Assembly (NCBI RefSeq): GCF_026151205.1
Contig: NC_087076.1
Span: 21,572,828 to 21,632,827, forward strand
DNA length: 60,000 bases
Source of the DNA: Bolinopsis microptera
Lineage: Eukaryota; Ctenophora; Tentaculata; Lobata; Bolinopsidae
Direction: 5' to 3'
Position numbers and translations under genes: made by a program
Shown: one piece after another, positions 29,854 to 59,937 of the stretch
Numbering within the stretch: position 1 is the first letter of the stretch
How the letters are laid out: every line of letters starts with the position of its first letter
The notes under the pieces: generated by a model
Seen by the model: only the letters and a program-made list of their open reading frames with translations
Told to the model about the DNA's origin: nothing
Databases searched by the model: none

Positions 29854-32744
29854 AATTGTAAAACGATGCGTTACTAGGCCGCGTCGCGCATCCAATAATG
29901 CTTATCGATCGTTGTTAGATCGGCAAAATGCGCTACTGGGCCTCTTCGAGCTGCGAAGAATTGACACCGTCAATTAACTACTAGTATAAGGAAAACGTAA
30001 AAGCATGTACACAGAATTGTCGAAATAGCTGATCTTCGCCAGTTTTCTAGATTTGTTTATTAAATTTTCAAAATATTTGTTTTTATGAGTAAGCGTACTG
30101 TTTTTTACATTTTATATGAAGGGACATGTAAATACTTACAAATTGACATTTCCAGAATATACTTAAACTAAACGATTTTATATAAATCAAACTAAACGAT
30201 TTTATATGGTTACATGGGTTACAGAGGGGTACCAGAACTCTTCCACCCACGGAGATAAGTGATTTCAGTAATTTTGACCTTTACCTGATTAACACTCCTA
30301 AACCTTAATATAAAGGGTCATTGAGTGCTTGTTAGGTGGGGGTCTAAACTGATTTTTGTTGTGATGTGATGTGGATTTTATTTTTAGTTGACCATTTATA
30401 TATTACAAAGAGGTTTTTTAAAACCCCAGTTTTAAAATTTTGTACCATTTTTATAACATTTAATTTATTGTATTGGTTTATTCATTTTCGAGGGTGTCTA
30501 TCCTTATTATAGCTAGACAATTACCATTGCTGAAATTATCTGTATACTGTTCGAAACATTTTCAAACATTTTATGCATGGTTTTTCAAACAAATTTTCAG
30601 TACATAATTCGGAAGTCTATGGTTCCTTTTAAACAGCTGTGCATGCGAAGCAGTTGTGCATACGAAGCAGTACAACGTTTTTCGAGAGAAATCTTTTTGA
30701 GAGAAATCTTTTTCGAGAGAAATCTTTTTCGAAATAAATCAGCATATTTTTTATTAAGTTTTAAAATTTTTAATATTAGTGTCTAATTTTATAGTCGGAC
30801 AGTAACCATTTCTAAATCTATCCGTGCTTATTGTTTTGATGGCATCCACTTACTTCCTTAACAAATTCAAGTCTATTTTTCTGATTTTGCTAATTGTCTC
30901 TTTAGATCTGTTTCGGTCTTCCATTGTGGGAGTTCCCACATTTTTGGTTGAGGATGCTCAACATAACATACATGATGCTTGACTGCTTTATTGACCCGGG
31001 CAGGCACTGGGGTCAAACATCCCAACACCAGTGCGTTTGGACATAGTGTTAGTTTGCTTCAGGATGTGTTAGATCCCAAAGAAGCCGTCATCCCCTCAAC
31101 TGCTTTAGCTCAGCAGCAGCAGTTTCCTGCCACATTGATACCTCTGAAAGTACAGAAAGATCCTCCCTCTTTAAGGTGGTATTTTTTCCCTAAGATGTGT
31201 GCAGAATCTTGATTTTATTATACCAAAATTGTGATCCAAGGTTGATAGATAAATGAAATTATATGAGACCGTACAACTTTATTGGTTTCTAATCTATCTA
31301 GTTGGCTAAATCATGAAGAGATTCATTTTGTCCCTAAAGAAATCCATCTCTCTTAATAAATGCTTTTTGCGTGCTGCCCACACTTTGCACCAAAGTAGAC
31401 ATTTTATCACAATGGGTAGCGGTAGTGTGGGGGGACAGTCAAATGTCAGTGCTTATGTGCAAAACTCCTCAGCATTTTTAGCATTGATCCTGAAACTTTG
31501 CTCAGAAACTGTAGGAGAAGACAGACTTTTAGACTTGATTTTCAGTTCACAGGATTGAAATTTGCTCACATAATACAATTACACATAGGTAATTAATAAC
31601 TAATTATGTGTATTAACAATATTTTTCGATTGAAAGCAGCTGATAGATATCACTACCCTCTACTAACTACTACTGGAAAGATTTTGACGGCACAAATGTT
31701 ATTTTCCAAAAATTATAACTGGCTGGTCACACATATTTCAACTTAATTCCCCTAGGCTAGTGTTTTCTAAGTCTTGTCCTGTGAGTAAAGTATGTGTGAG
31801 AAAGTTTTGATAAAATAAATCTATTTTTGTATCTTTGTATTTTTGAAATTCAAAATGAGAAGTGTCATTTACATTTTTAGCACTGTAAAGTTCAGAATAT
31901 TTATAAACTATTATATCCATTAATGCAAAGCCCATAATGTTTCGCCAGCCCACCGATAGATAATATTCACCTTCAAGCGGAATTTTATTTTCTTGATTTA
32001 CACAACATAAATTTAAGCATAATATAGCCTAGTGTTTCTGTCACAACAAGACTGCAATCCTTAGTAACAACACTTTATTTCTCCCAACAATGTCTGGTCC
32101 AAGTAAGAGCCTTATCTCCAAAAACTCATCTGGACTTTAAATGTTTTGGTGTGTGCAAAAGCTTTCAGGTCTGCACATTCCTTGCCCCTTAGTTGCCTGT
32201 CCATTTTCAACCCAATTAGAAGTCAAGGACAGAAAGTCATACACCAAATAAGCATTATATTTTCATTGTTATAAATTTGTTGATTCGGTAAAATGTGCTA
32301 AAATTAAATTTCTTGTTTCATTGAAAATTTCTTGTTTCATTGAGAAACAAAAATCGATTTTCAGAAAACAGCCCCTCCTGCCCCCTTGAGTCTTTGCTTG
32401 TTATGTGTCAATCTGTAAGGGTCTGCCAGCCATGATCAAGCTTTTTGGCAAAGATCATTTCATTCCTGATTATTAGACTGAGTGGGCTGCATATAAAACC
32501 TAAAATGAAATTCACTCCATGGATTGATGGCACTAGTAATGTTTAAATCGGCAACCTTCTGCTTCTGAATTAAGAAATCACTTAGTACTGCACCAACCCC
32601 CTCTGTGGTGTATTAGACTGTAAAGTGTAAACCAATCTACGATTTACAATTAGATTTAATATAGTAAAACTGTGAAATGTTTGATTATTAAAATTTTCAA
32701 TTGATTACATTTCTTTTATTAGGATTATTTGACAATTCTCAATT
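29854..32744. other. Intergenic DNA upstream of the EML gene
   Basis: No gene supported. 30654-30731 has three copies of a short GAGAGAAATCTTTTT repeat. ORFs at 30979-31212 and 31313-31558 resemble nothing I know. Text around 31540-31700 recurs, diverged, at about 33170-33360 (shared AGCAGCTGATAGATAT), a local repeat. The segment just before 32745 looks like a 5' UTR exon: a pyrimidine tract and TTTTATTAG at 32714-32722, then GATTATTTGAC and the ATG. Confidence 0.4.
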
Positions 32745-50254
<17,510 letters not shown>

Positions 50255-50284
50255 GTGAGTGTAACACTTCTTTTTAACCCACGG

Positions 50285-50575
50285 ATACAGGTGTTACACA
50301 TTGTGTTACAGGTGTAACACGTGCTGTTACAGGTGTAACACATTGTGTTACAGGTGTTACACGTACTGTAACAGGTGTTAAACATTGTGTTACAGAGTTA
50401 CAGGTGTTACACATTGTGTTACTGGTGTTACACATTGTGTTACTGGTGTAACACGTGCTGTTACAGGTGTTACACATTGTGTTACAGCTGTTACACATTG
50501 TGTTACAGGTGTAACACATTGTGTTACTGGTGTTACACATTGTGTTACTGGTGTAACACTGCAACTGTACATGTA
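50285..50575. repeat. 21-bp GTGTTACAGGTGTTACACATT minisatellite
   Basis: About 13 copies with small changes. Each unit is itself near-palindromic (GTGTTAC..GTAACAC), so both strands give similar Cys/Thr/Val open frames, which are artefacts. It begins 30 bp after the WD40 exon donor. Confidence 0.85.
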
Positions 50576-51120
50576 ACACGTCACACACTGTTCGCACACT
50601 CGCTCGCAAAGGGCCGCTTTGTTGTTTGTTTAACATACTTGAATACCTTAGCTTCACACACACACACACGCTTGTAATTTGTACGTGTCATTAAATTGTG
50701 TAAGTCCGGTCATGAAAACAGGTGACGATCAAATTAAAATACATTTAATGATCGCTACCTTTATACATTATACATGTACATCATGTACATTGTACATATT
50801 AAAGCTTTGTTTATAGCTTTGTGGCAATATTAACCCTCTTTACATAACTGGTATAATTCCAGAAAAGAAAGAAAACCCGCTATATTTATCAAGATTGTCA
50901 TCTATATTAGAGTGGCATTATAATACAGTAAGGGCACTTCAGAACACTATTGAAATGTGTATGAAAAGTCCCCCGTAGTCGTGCTTCTAAGGGGCTAGGA
51001 CCAACATAATTTAGTAGATCGCTAGACTCTTTGTTACAGTGCCAAACATTTCATCCTTTCAAACAATCATGTCAGTCGTGTTTGAATATTTCTGTTCGTG
51101 CGAAATCAAAGGGAAACTGT

Positions 51121-54100
51121 TAGATCATGCTTGCCCTCTGGTTACATATTATTTAGTTGTTGTGGTGAAAACAGCAGTTTGTAGATCATGTTTGCCCTCT
51201 GGTTACATATTATTTAGTTGTTGTGGTGAAAACAGTAGTTTGTAGATCATGTTTGCCCTCTGGTTACATATTATTTAGTTGTTGTGGTGAAAACAGTAGT
51301 TTGTAGATCATGTTTGCCCTCTGGTTACATATTATTTAGTTGTTGTGGTGAAAACAGCAGTTTGTAGATTATGCTTGCCCTCTGGTTACATATTATTTAG
51401 TTGTTGTGGTGAAAACAGCAGTTTGTAGATTATGCTTGCCCTCTGGTTACATATTATTTAGTTGTTGTGGTGAAAACAGCAGTTTGTAGATTATGCTTGC
51501 CCTCTGGTTACATATTATTTAGTTGTTGTGGTGAAAACAGCAGTTTGTAGATTATGCTTGCCTTGTGGTTACATATTATTTAGTTGTTGTGGTGAAAACA
51601 GCAGTTTGTAGATTATGCTTGCCCTCTGGTTACATATTATTTAGTTGTTGTGGTGAAAACAGCAGTTTGTAGATTATGCTTGCCCTCTGGTTACATATTA
51701 CTAGCAGGAACCCGTCTAACCCTAAAATGGTGTCAAGACTCAAGAGACTAAAACAATTATTACCTATTTAATTCGCATTTTTGACACCACTTGGGGTACC
51801 AAATTTTGGGCTCTAAAACTCCTATTTCTTGGCCAATTTTTTATTTTTTCATGCGGATTTGGAGGCCATTAAAGCATTTGACCCAGTCAAAAAAGTTTTA
51901 GTTGTATATCTTTTACGGTTTTTGCAGAAATTCGCGTTAAAGTTGATGCCGTGGTGTCAGTAAAATGGCACAGATAAATATATATATATCGTCTCGCTTT
52001 ATATATAGTAAGATTTAGTTGTTGTGGTGAAAACAGCAGTTTGTAGATTATGTTTGCCTTCTGGTTACATATTATTTAGTTGTTGTGGTGAAAACAGCAG
52101 TTTGTAGATCATGTTTGCCCTCTGGTTACATATTATTTAGTTGTTGTGGTGAAAACAGCAGTTTGTAGATCATGCTTGCCCTCTGGTTACATATTATTTA
52201 GTTGTTGTGGTGAAAACAGCAGTTTGTAGATCATGCTTGCCCTCTGGTTACATATTATTTAGTTGTTGTGGTGAAAACAGCAGTTTGTAGATTATGCTTG
52301 CCCTCTGGTTACATATTATTTAGTTGTTGTGGTGAAAACAGCAGTTTGTAGATCATGCTTGCCTTGTGGTTACATATTATTTAGTTGTTGTGGTGAAAAC
52401 AGCAGTTTGTAGATTATGCTTGCCTTCTGGTTACATATTATTTAGTTGTTGTGGTGAAAACAGCAGTTTTTAGATCATGTTTGCCCTCTGGTTACATATT
52501 ATTTAGTTGTTGTGGTGAAAACAGCAGTTTGTAGATTATGCTTGCCTTCTGGTTACATATTATTTAGTTGTTGTGGTGAAAACAGCAGTTTGTAGATCAT
52601 GTTTGCCCTCTGGTTACATATTATTTAGTTGTTATGGTGAAAACAGCAGTTTGTAGATCATGTTTGCCCTCTGGTTACATATTATTTAGTTGTTGTGGTG
52701 AAAACAGCAGTTTGTAGATCATGTTTGCCCTCTGGTTACATATTATTTAGTTGTTGTGGTGAAAACAGCAGTTTGTAGATCATGTTTGCCCTCTGGTTAC
52801 ATATTATTTAGTTGTTGTGGTGAAAACAGCAGTTTGTAGATCATGTTTGCCCTCTGGTTACATATTATTTAGTTGTTGTGGTGAAAACAGCAGTTTGTAG
52901 ATCATGTTTGCCCTCTGGTTACATATTATTTAGTTGTTGTGGTGAAAACAGCAGTTTGTAGATTATGCTTGCCCTCTGGTTACATATTATTTAGTTGTTG
53001 TGGTGAAAACAGCAGTTTGTAGATTATGCTTGCCCTCTGGTTACATATTATTTAGTTGTTGTGGTGAAAACAGCAGTTTGTAGATCATGTTTGCCTTGTG
53101 GTTACATATTATTTAGTTGTTGTGGTGAAAACAGCAGTTTGTAGATCATGTTTGCCTTGTGGTTACATATTATTTAGTTGTTGTGGTGAAAACAGCAGTT
53201 TGTAGATCATGTTTGCCCTCTGGTTACATATTATTTAGTTGTTGTGGTGAAAACAGCAGTTTGTAGATTATGTTTGCCCTCTGGTTACATATTATTTAGT
53301 TGTTGTGGTGAAAACAGCAGTTTGTAGATTATGCTTGCCTTCTGGTTACATATTATTTAGTTGTTGTGGTGAAAACAGCAGTTTGTAGATCATGTTTGCC
53401 CTCTGGTTACATATTATTTAGTTGTTGTGGTGAAAACAGCAGTTTGTAGATTATGTTTGCCCTCTGGTTACATATTATTTAGTTGTTGTGGTGAAAACAG
53501 CAGTTTGTAGATCATGCTTGCCCTCTGGTTACATATTATTTAGTTGTTGTGGTGAAAACAGCAGTTTGTAGATTATGCTTGCCCTCTGGTTACATATTAT
53601 TTAGTTGTTGTGGTGAAAACAGCAGTTTGTAGATTATGCTTGCCCTCTGGTTACATATTATTTAGTTGTTGTGGTGAAAACAGCAGTTTGTAGATTATGC
53701 TTGCCCTCTGGTTACATATTATTTAGTTGTTGTGGTGAAAACAGCAGTTTGTAGATTATGCTTGCCCTCTGGTTACATATTATTTAGTTGTTGTGGTGAA
53801 AACAGCAGTTTGTAGATTATGCTTGCCCTCTGGTTACATATTATTTAGTTGTTGTGGTGAAAACAGCAGTTTGTAGATCATGTTTGCCCTCTGGTTACAT
53901 ATTATTTAGTTGTTGTGGTGAAAACAGCAGCTTGTAGATTATGTTTGCCCTCTGGTTACATATTATTTAGTTGTTGTGGTGAAAACAGCAGTTTGTAGAT
54001 TATGCTTGCCCTCTGGTTATATATTATTTAGTTGTTGTGGTGAAAACAGCAGTTTGTAGATTATGCTTGCCCTCTGGTTACATATTATTTAGTTGTTGTG

Positions 54101-54853
54101 GTGAAAACAGCAGTTTGTAGATTATGCTTGCCCTCTGGTTACATATTATTTAGTTGTTGTGGTGAAAACAGCAGTTTGTAGATCATGTTTGCCCTCTGGT
54201 TACATATTATTTAGTTGTTGTGGTGAAAACAGCAGTTTGTAGATTATGCTTGCCCTCTGGTTACATATTATTTAGTTGTTGTGGTGAAAACAGCAGTTTG
54301 TAGATCATGTTTGCCCTCTGGTTACATATTATTTAGTTGTTGTGGTGAAAACAGCAGTTTGTAGATTATGCTTGCCCTCTGGTTACATATTATTTAGTTG
54401 TTGTGGTGAAAACAGCAGTTTGTAGATTATGCTTGCCCTCTGGTTACATATTATTTAGTTGTTGTGGTGAAAACAGCAGTTTGTAGATTATGCTTGCCCT
54501 CTGGTTACATATTATTTAGTTGTTGTGGTGAAAACAGCAGTTTGTAGATTATGTTTGCCCTCTGGTTACATATTATTTAGTTGTTGTGGTGAAAACAGCA
54601 GTTTGTAGATTATGCTTGCCCTCTGGTTACATATTATTTAGTTGTTGTGGTGAAAACAGCAGTTTGTAGATTATGCTTGCCCTCTGGTTACATATTATTT
54701 AGTTGTTGTGGTGAAAACAGCAGTTTGTAGATTATGCTTGCCCTCTGGTTACATATTATTTAGTTGTTGTGGTGAAAACAGCAGTTTGTAGATCATGCTT
54801 GCCTTCTGGTTACATATTATTTAGTTGTTGTGGTGAAAACAGCAGTTTGTAAC
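51121..54853. repeat. 61-bp minisatellite, about 56 copies, interrupted once
   Basis: Unit starts TAGATCATGTTTGCCCTCTG; period 61 bp (each 60-base row shifts by one). About 9.5 copies at 51121-51702 and about 46.6 at 52013-54853. Variants (TTATGC/TCATGT, CTTGTGG/CCTCTGG) are mixed through the array, suggesting gene conversion. It lies in the EML intron after exon 50082-50254. Confidence 0.95.
51703..52012. mobile_element. 310-bp insertion within the 61-bp minisatellite
   Basis: Unique sequence starting CTAGCAGGAACCCGTC and ending CTCGCTTTATATATAGTAAG. It interrupts the unit exactly between TTACATATTA and TTTAGTTG. No TIR or poly-A is obvious, and no ORF. It is probably a MITE or SINE, but the class is not established. 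Confidence 0.6.
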
Positions 54854-55327
54854 TAATTACAACTTGCTAACATTTAACTTAAATTCGTATGATAATTTAA
54901 TCATCTGATGAAGGACAATCATCAATTCACCGTCCGAGCTAACTGACTAAACAATTTTGTGTGTTCATTAAATTTTCTGACGTGTTTAATAAGATTCGAG
55001 TTTAAAGGATAAGCTGTTTCTGGAATGATAGATTATCTTGTTCTTACTCAAGTTTAGTCAGATATTCTAAATATTTAATCTAATGAGACTCAATAGTCAA
55101 TAACTGTTCAGTGTTAATAATAAAATAATAATTTAAACTTATAGATTATAGTGGCACAACAACTTAAAATGCACAGGTGTGCCACGAAAACAAGTCAGGA
55201 TACAAGAAAACCTGAAAAGCAATCCACATTTAGGTTCCAAACCATAGAAAATTGTAAAGACTTGATACACTAAATTACAAGGTTAAGGGTATGCACTTAA
55301 CAGTAGAAACGTTGAAAAAGTAGTAAA

Positions 55328-58173
55328 TTAATTAATATCAAAAGCACGTTTAAAAAGAAACGTTTTCAGATACACTTTAAAAGATTCCAGTGACATGCAA
55401 TTCTTAATTTCAAGAGGCAGCTCATTCCATAATTTAGGGCCAACCTTCTGAAACGATCTTTCTCCATACTGTGAATATACTCTTGGTTCAGTCAAATAGA
55501 TAAGATGATTATAATTGGCATATTTAAACATATCACTTAAATAATCTGGTCCCATACCATTAAGACATTTATAGACAAGAAGCAATAACTTATATTGAAT
55601 TCTGTAACTAATAGGCAGCCAATGAAGGTCTTTCAGAGTGTCTCCTAGATGATCATATTTATATAGTCCTACTATAGCTTTAGCAGCTGCATTCTGAACG
55701 AGTTGGAGTTGGTGGATGAGGTTGTCACTAATTCCATAATAAAGAGCATTGCAGTAGTCCAATTTGCAGACAATGATGCTGTTAATTATAAGCTTGAGCT
55801 GAGCTTTACTAAAGAGATATTTTCTCCTTATTACATTCCTACAAGGAGTCTGAAACAATGCTTTTTGAGGGACATGATTTGAGGCTCAAAAGTAAGATGA
55901 TGGTCAATTTGAACACCAAGGTTCTTTGTTGTGCTGACAAATCTGATACAGGTATCATTTGATAGCTTAACTCCCCCTATACTGACCTGGTTAAGAACTT
56001 GAGGTGAGGCGATGATAAGTATTTGTGTTTTTCCAGGATTAAGTTGAAGGCAATATTCAACCATCCAGCGCTGTATGGTCCTAGCGCAATTCACAATTTG
56101 GATGCCCAGAACATTTACCTGATCACAAGGTTTGAAAGTTTTATATACCTGGTGGTCATCTGCATATCCTTGCACATTGAATCCAGATTTCTCGATGGTC
56201 CTATACAGAGATCTGATGTATATGTTGAATAGCACCGGTCCTAACACAGAACCTTGAGGTACACCAAATTCTAGAATGATCGTATCACTAGTAGAAGAGC
56301 CTATTCTGGTTCTTTGAGTGCGGCCTACCAGGAAACTCTTGAACCATTTAAGAGCAGTACCTCCGATATGGATCTCTTCAGAAAGAATTTTGAGTAATTT
56401 TCTGTGTTCCACTGTGTCAAAGGCTGCAGATAAATCGAGCATCATGAGAACAGTGGAGGATTTGCTATCACATGCCAGCAGTAGGTCATTTGTTACTTTT
56501 AACAAGATGGTCTCAGTAGAATGGAACTTCTTATAGGCAGATTGCTGTGGAACATTGAGATCATTTTTAGCCAGATGTTCATTTAACCTTTTCAGCACAA
56601 CTCTCTCGATGAGTTTACCCAGAAAAGAGAGGTTAGATATAGGTCGATAGCTCTTGAAGTCATTTGGATCAAGTTTGTGGTCCTTGATGGTAGGAATAAT
56701 GTGAGCAGTCTTCAAACCGTCGAATGTGCCCTTAGCTAGAGACTGGTTCACCAGTTTGCACAAGACAGGAATGAAACTTGTGATATTGTCTTTGAGGACA
56801 GTTGTTGGAAGAAAATCAGATGGTGCACACTTGATTCCACTTTCTTTGATTATTTCAGACAGCTCATCCTCTGTGCATGGTTCAAATTCATATAACCGAC
56901 CTTCACAGTTGGAATTGTTCTGTTGATTCATAATGTGTTTATCAACATCAAAATCTTCTATGCTGGGGAAATCTTTCCTAATGTTCTTGATCTTTTCATT
57001 GAAGTAGTGATTTAAATCACTGCAAAGTTTTGAAACATCTTCTGATTCTGGGAGAGGAGTATTCTGATGTCTGTCAAGCTCACGATTGACAATGCTATAT
57101 ATAGCTTTAACATCATGTTGATTTTTGTCAAGTAAACCTTTATAATACTGTTGTTTTTTAAGATTAGCCATGTTTGTTGTTTCATCTCGGATCTCTTCAA
57201 AGAGTATCCTGTTCTCCTCACTTTTATGCTTAGTTCTCTCGGCTTTCCTTCTAAGTTTCCTTTGATCTTTGTACTCAGAATCAAACCAGGGAGCATGGGG
57301 AACAAAGCTTATAGTCTTTTGGACCAAAGGTGCATGTTCATCGAGGACACTACCAATGCATTGGAAAAATTGTTCACAAGATTCAACAAAGCAGTCTGCC
57401 AATTCATAGTCAGAGGAACACATCAGTAAATCAATCGCCAACTGATCACAATCCACGGTTTTAAGCTGTCTAGTATTGATTGTTTTAGGAGCTTTGAGGT
57501 TAGTTTGAAACTTCTTGGTGGCAAATATGATGGGGAAGTGATCACTCAGGGTACAGTTTTTCAGGATTTCAATTGTAGACATTTCAATCAAGTTACTCTG
57601 GTCAAAGAGCAGGTCAATAGTTCCTCCACTCATGTGGGTCGGATTTTCAATAAGTTGCTTGAAACCATAAGATGAGGTGGTCTGCAGCAGTTCAGTTGAG
57701 TTTACAGTAATTGACTCTGTGTGAATATTGAAATCTCCTCCAATTATTATATAGTCACTTTTCAGACTTGCAGAACCCAATAAGTCATCAAGTTCCTCAA
57801 AGAACTTCTTTGAGACAGGGCCAGTTCGATAGATGCATAGGACAAGGATCTTCATGTCAGGAGTGCACTTTATAGATCCAGCGATGAATTCAAAGGTTGT
57901 CAGGTTCGGAACTTTCAAATTAACAACAGAGAAATGTAATGCCATGTTGTAAATCAGAGCAGTGCCACCACCTCTGTTGTTTGCTCTGAAATCATGAACA
58001 ATACTGTAGCCATATGATTTTATAACTGCTGTTGTAGTATTGGCTTGGTCAGATAACCATGTTTCAGTTACAATAGCAACGTCTACATCATGATCTTGAA
58101 GTAAGCACATAATGTCGTCACACTTATTATTAAGACTTCTAGCATTCCAGATCATATATCGAAGTTGATGCAA
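55328..58173 (-). CDS. LINE B ORF2: endonuclease-reverse transcriptase with one frameshift
   Basis: ATG at 58173. The endonuclease shows MIWNARSLNNK, VTETWLSD, IIGGDFNIHTES, TIDLLFDQSNLI and LSDHFPIIF. The RT shows ISNLSFLGKLIERVV, QQSAYKKFHSTET, MLDLSAAFDTV, GVPQGSVLGPVLF and VQGYADDHQVY (YADD catalytic). The 780-codon frame closes at 55831. An overlapping frame (55858-55328) carries the conserved C-terminal part (LDYCNALYYGISD, LHWLPISYRIQYK, LWNELPLEIK), so one small indel near 55831-55858 breaks the protein. The motif set is typical of the CR1/L2 group. Confidence 0.9.
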
Positions 58174-58193
58174 TTTCTTTGGTTTGGAGGAAA

Positions 58194-59600
58194 CTAGTTT
58201 TTTGAATAATAAGATAGGGAGGCTTTAAGTTTCTCTTGCTGAACCCGGTAAGAAGGACACTCAGTAGAAAATGCAGCATGTTTACATAAATCATCAGGTG
58301 AGCCAGACTTTTTGCAGTTGATACAACAGTATGTGGGCATTAGATCATTTTTCTCCTCTGAATTGTTGTCCTTATTATCACATTGTTGAGTTTCATGTCC
58401 AGGGGCGGCGCAGAAACCACAATACACTTCGTTTTTACAAGTCTTAGAATAGTGACCAAAGCCTTGACACTTGTTACATCTCTTTATGTAAAGTTGGTCA
58501 TACACTTGGCAAGACAGTAAACCGAAGAACAACCTGTTATTATTATCTCGTATAGCAATTCTAATATTATCACTCAACCTTATGATGGCTTGTTTGATAT
58601 TTTGGTTTGCACGGAGAGGTTTCACAGACAGAACATCAAACAGTGAAGAGTCTGCTTTGAGGCAGTGAGAAATGTAAGGATTTTGCTTCAGGATGGTGTT
58701 CCTTATCTCTTCTTTGTGATCTCTACTAAAATCCTTAGGTAGACCAACAACTGAGATAGTGGGATATCTTTGCTTTGGTTCTTTCAGTTGATTAGCAGCT
58801 ATACCTGATGATATCAGCTCTGTCTTCAGATTATCTCGTGAAGCTTGGGTTGGTAATATGAGTACTTGATCACCATTACTATCAACATATTGCTTATGAA
58901 CCTGGATTCCATTATCAACCACTGTCTTTTCTAGATCTTTACATGGAACATTAGCACCTTTTGTAACAACCAGCAAGGATTTTGTTCTTATTTCATCGAG
59001 CCGCACGTTCTCACCCTGATCAGTAGCTGGTTTCAAGGTACACTGTGCTTTGGCTGTCGAGATGAGATTATCAACAGGGGAATGGTTAATAGATTTCCCA
59101 GCAATTACATTCTCCAATAATTTCTTAATCTCTGTGACATCACTAGCTAAGTGTGTTACTCTGTTGTCAAGTACCTGAACATGATCATTAGTTGTGCTAG
59201 TCTGCTTCACTTGATGATGTGTAAAGCAAGGATCACACATAAAGAGAAAGTTTCCCATATGTTGTTCTTTACTTTTGTTCGAACTGTTTTGTACAAAAGC
59301 TGTGTAGAAAGACTTGGTACAGGGATTATTGGGCATTGACTTAGACTTGGGCCTAGCACTGTTTGAGTCATTTGAAACAGGAGCCACACAGAGGGCATGA
59401 AACAACTTTTTACAATTGATACAACATACCGTTTCATCTTTAACTTGGGCTTTTTCAACTGCACAGTTTGAACAAGTGCCATTTTCCTCAAGCTGTCGAG
59501 GATCTTTTAATACATTGTCATTATCCTGTAATGGTACATAATTCGAAGACACCGACCCGGCCACTTTAATTTCCATATGATCTATCTTTGGGGGCATCAC
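58194..59600 (-). CDS. LINE B ORF1: PHD-like and CCHC zinc-knuckle protein
   Basis: 468 codons, intact. N-terminal Cys-rich finger: CSNCAVEKAQVKDETVCCIN, then CKKLFHALCV (PHD/RING-like C4HC3 spacing). A central segment has a probable RNA-recognition-like fold (TISVVGLPKDFSRDHKEEIR). C-terminal knuckles: CNKCQGFGHYSKTC and CGFCAAPGHETQQC, followed by CCINCKK. These are the ORF1 features of CR1-type LINEs: nucleic-acid chaperone and RNP assembly, inferred. Confidence 0.85.
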   Translation of the reverse strand: MMPPKIDHMEIKVAGSVSSNYVPLQDNDNVLKDPRQLEENGTCSNCAVEKAQVKDETVCCINCKKLFHALCVAPVSNDSNSARPKSKSMPNNPCTKSFYTAFVQNSSNKSKEQHMGNFLFMCDPCFTHHQVKQTSTTNDHVQVLDNRVTHLASDVTEIKKLLENVIAGKSINHSPVDNLISTAKAQCTLKPATDQGENVRLDEIRTKSLLVVTKGANVPCKDLEKTVVDNGIQVHKQYVDSNGDQVLILPTQASRDNLKTELISSGIAANQLKEPKQRYPTISVVGLPKDFSRDHKEEIRNTILKQNPYISHCLKADSSLFDVLSVKPLRANQNIKQAIIRLSDNIRIAIRDNNNRLFFGLLSCQVYDQLYIKRCNKCQGFGHYSKTCKNEVYCGFCAAPGHETQQCDNKDNNSEEKNDLMPTYCCINCKKSGSPDDLCKHAAFSTECPSYRVQQEKLKASLSYYSKN

Positions 59601-59937
59601 AAGAAGATCCTGTTGGGGAGCAGGTCTTAAACTGTAGTCACGGGGGGTAGTGACAAAATTTGAGTAAGTGGCAGTTTAGGGGTCCTCAAATTATTTGTTA
59701 TATAGTAGTGTTGAAAGTATTAAAACTTAACAGCAGATAAACAAGAGTATCGTCCCAGTTACACACACACAAATTAAATTGAACTGTGCAGTAGCATTAT
59801 ATAATATATCACTGTATAATATCATCAAGCACATTTAGCTATTTAACTGTTGTATCTCGCTGTATAGTAATTAATAAACACCTGTAATTGTATATTTGTT
59901 CATAATTTAGCTAAGCTTTATCTCGTTGTCTATTCAA

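Larger units (their letters stand above)
55110..59640 (-). mobile_element. Non-LTR retrotransposon B (CR1/L2-like), nearly full length
   Basis: Minus-strand order: ORF1 (59600-58194), 20-nt gap, ORF2 (58173-55328, one frameshift) and a 3' UTR ending in an A/T-rich TAATAATAAAATAATAA stretch near 55110-55140. Endonuclease and RT motifs are complete, so it is a recent insertion. It sits beyond the 61-bp minisatellite. The 5' UTR boundary is not seen; at least about 40 bp precede ORF1. Confidence 0.85.

Noticed and set aside
30979-31558. Two short plus-strand ORFs upstream of EML
   Set aside because: No recognisable motif, no clear splice sites and no repeats in frame; kept as unsupported.
51121-54853. 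CRISPR-like or satellite gene array
   Set aside because: Contiguous 61-bp units without spacers; no ORF survives the repeat. An intronic minisatellite.
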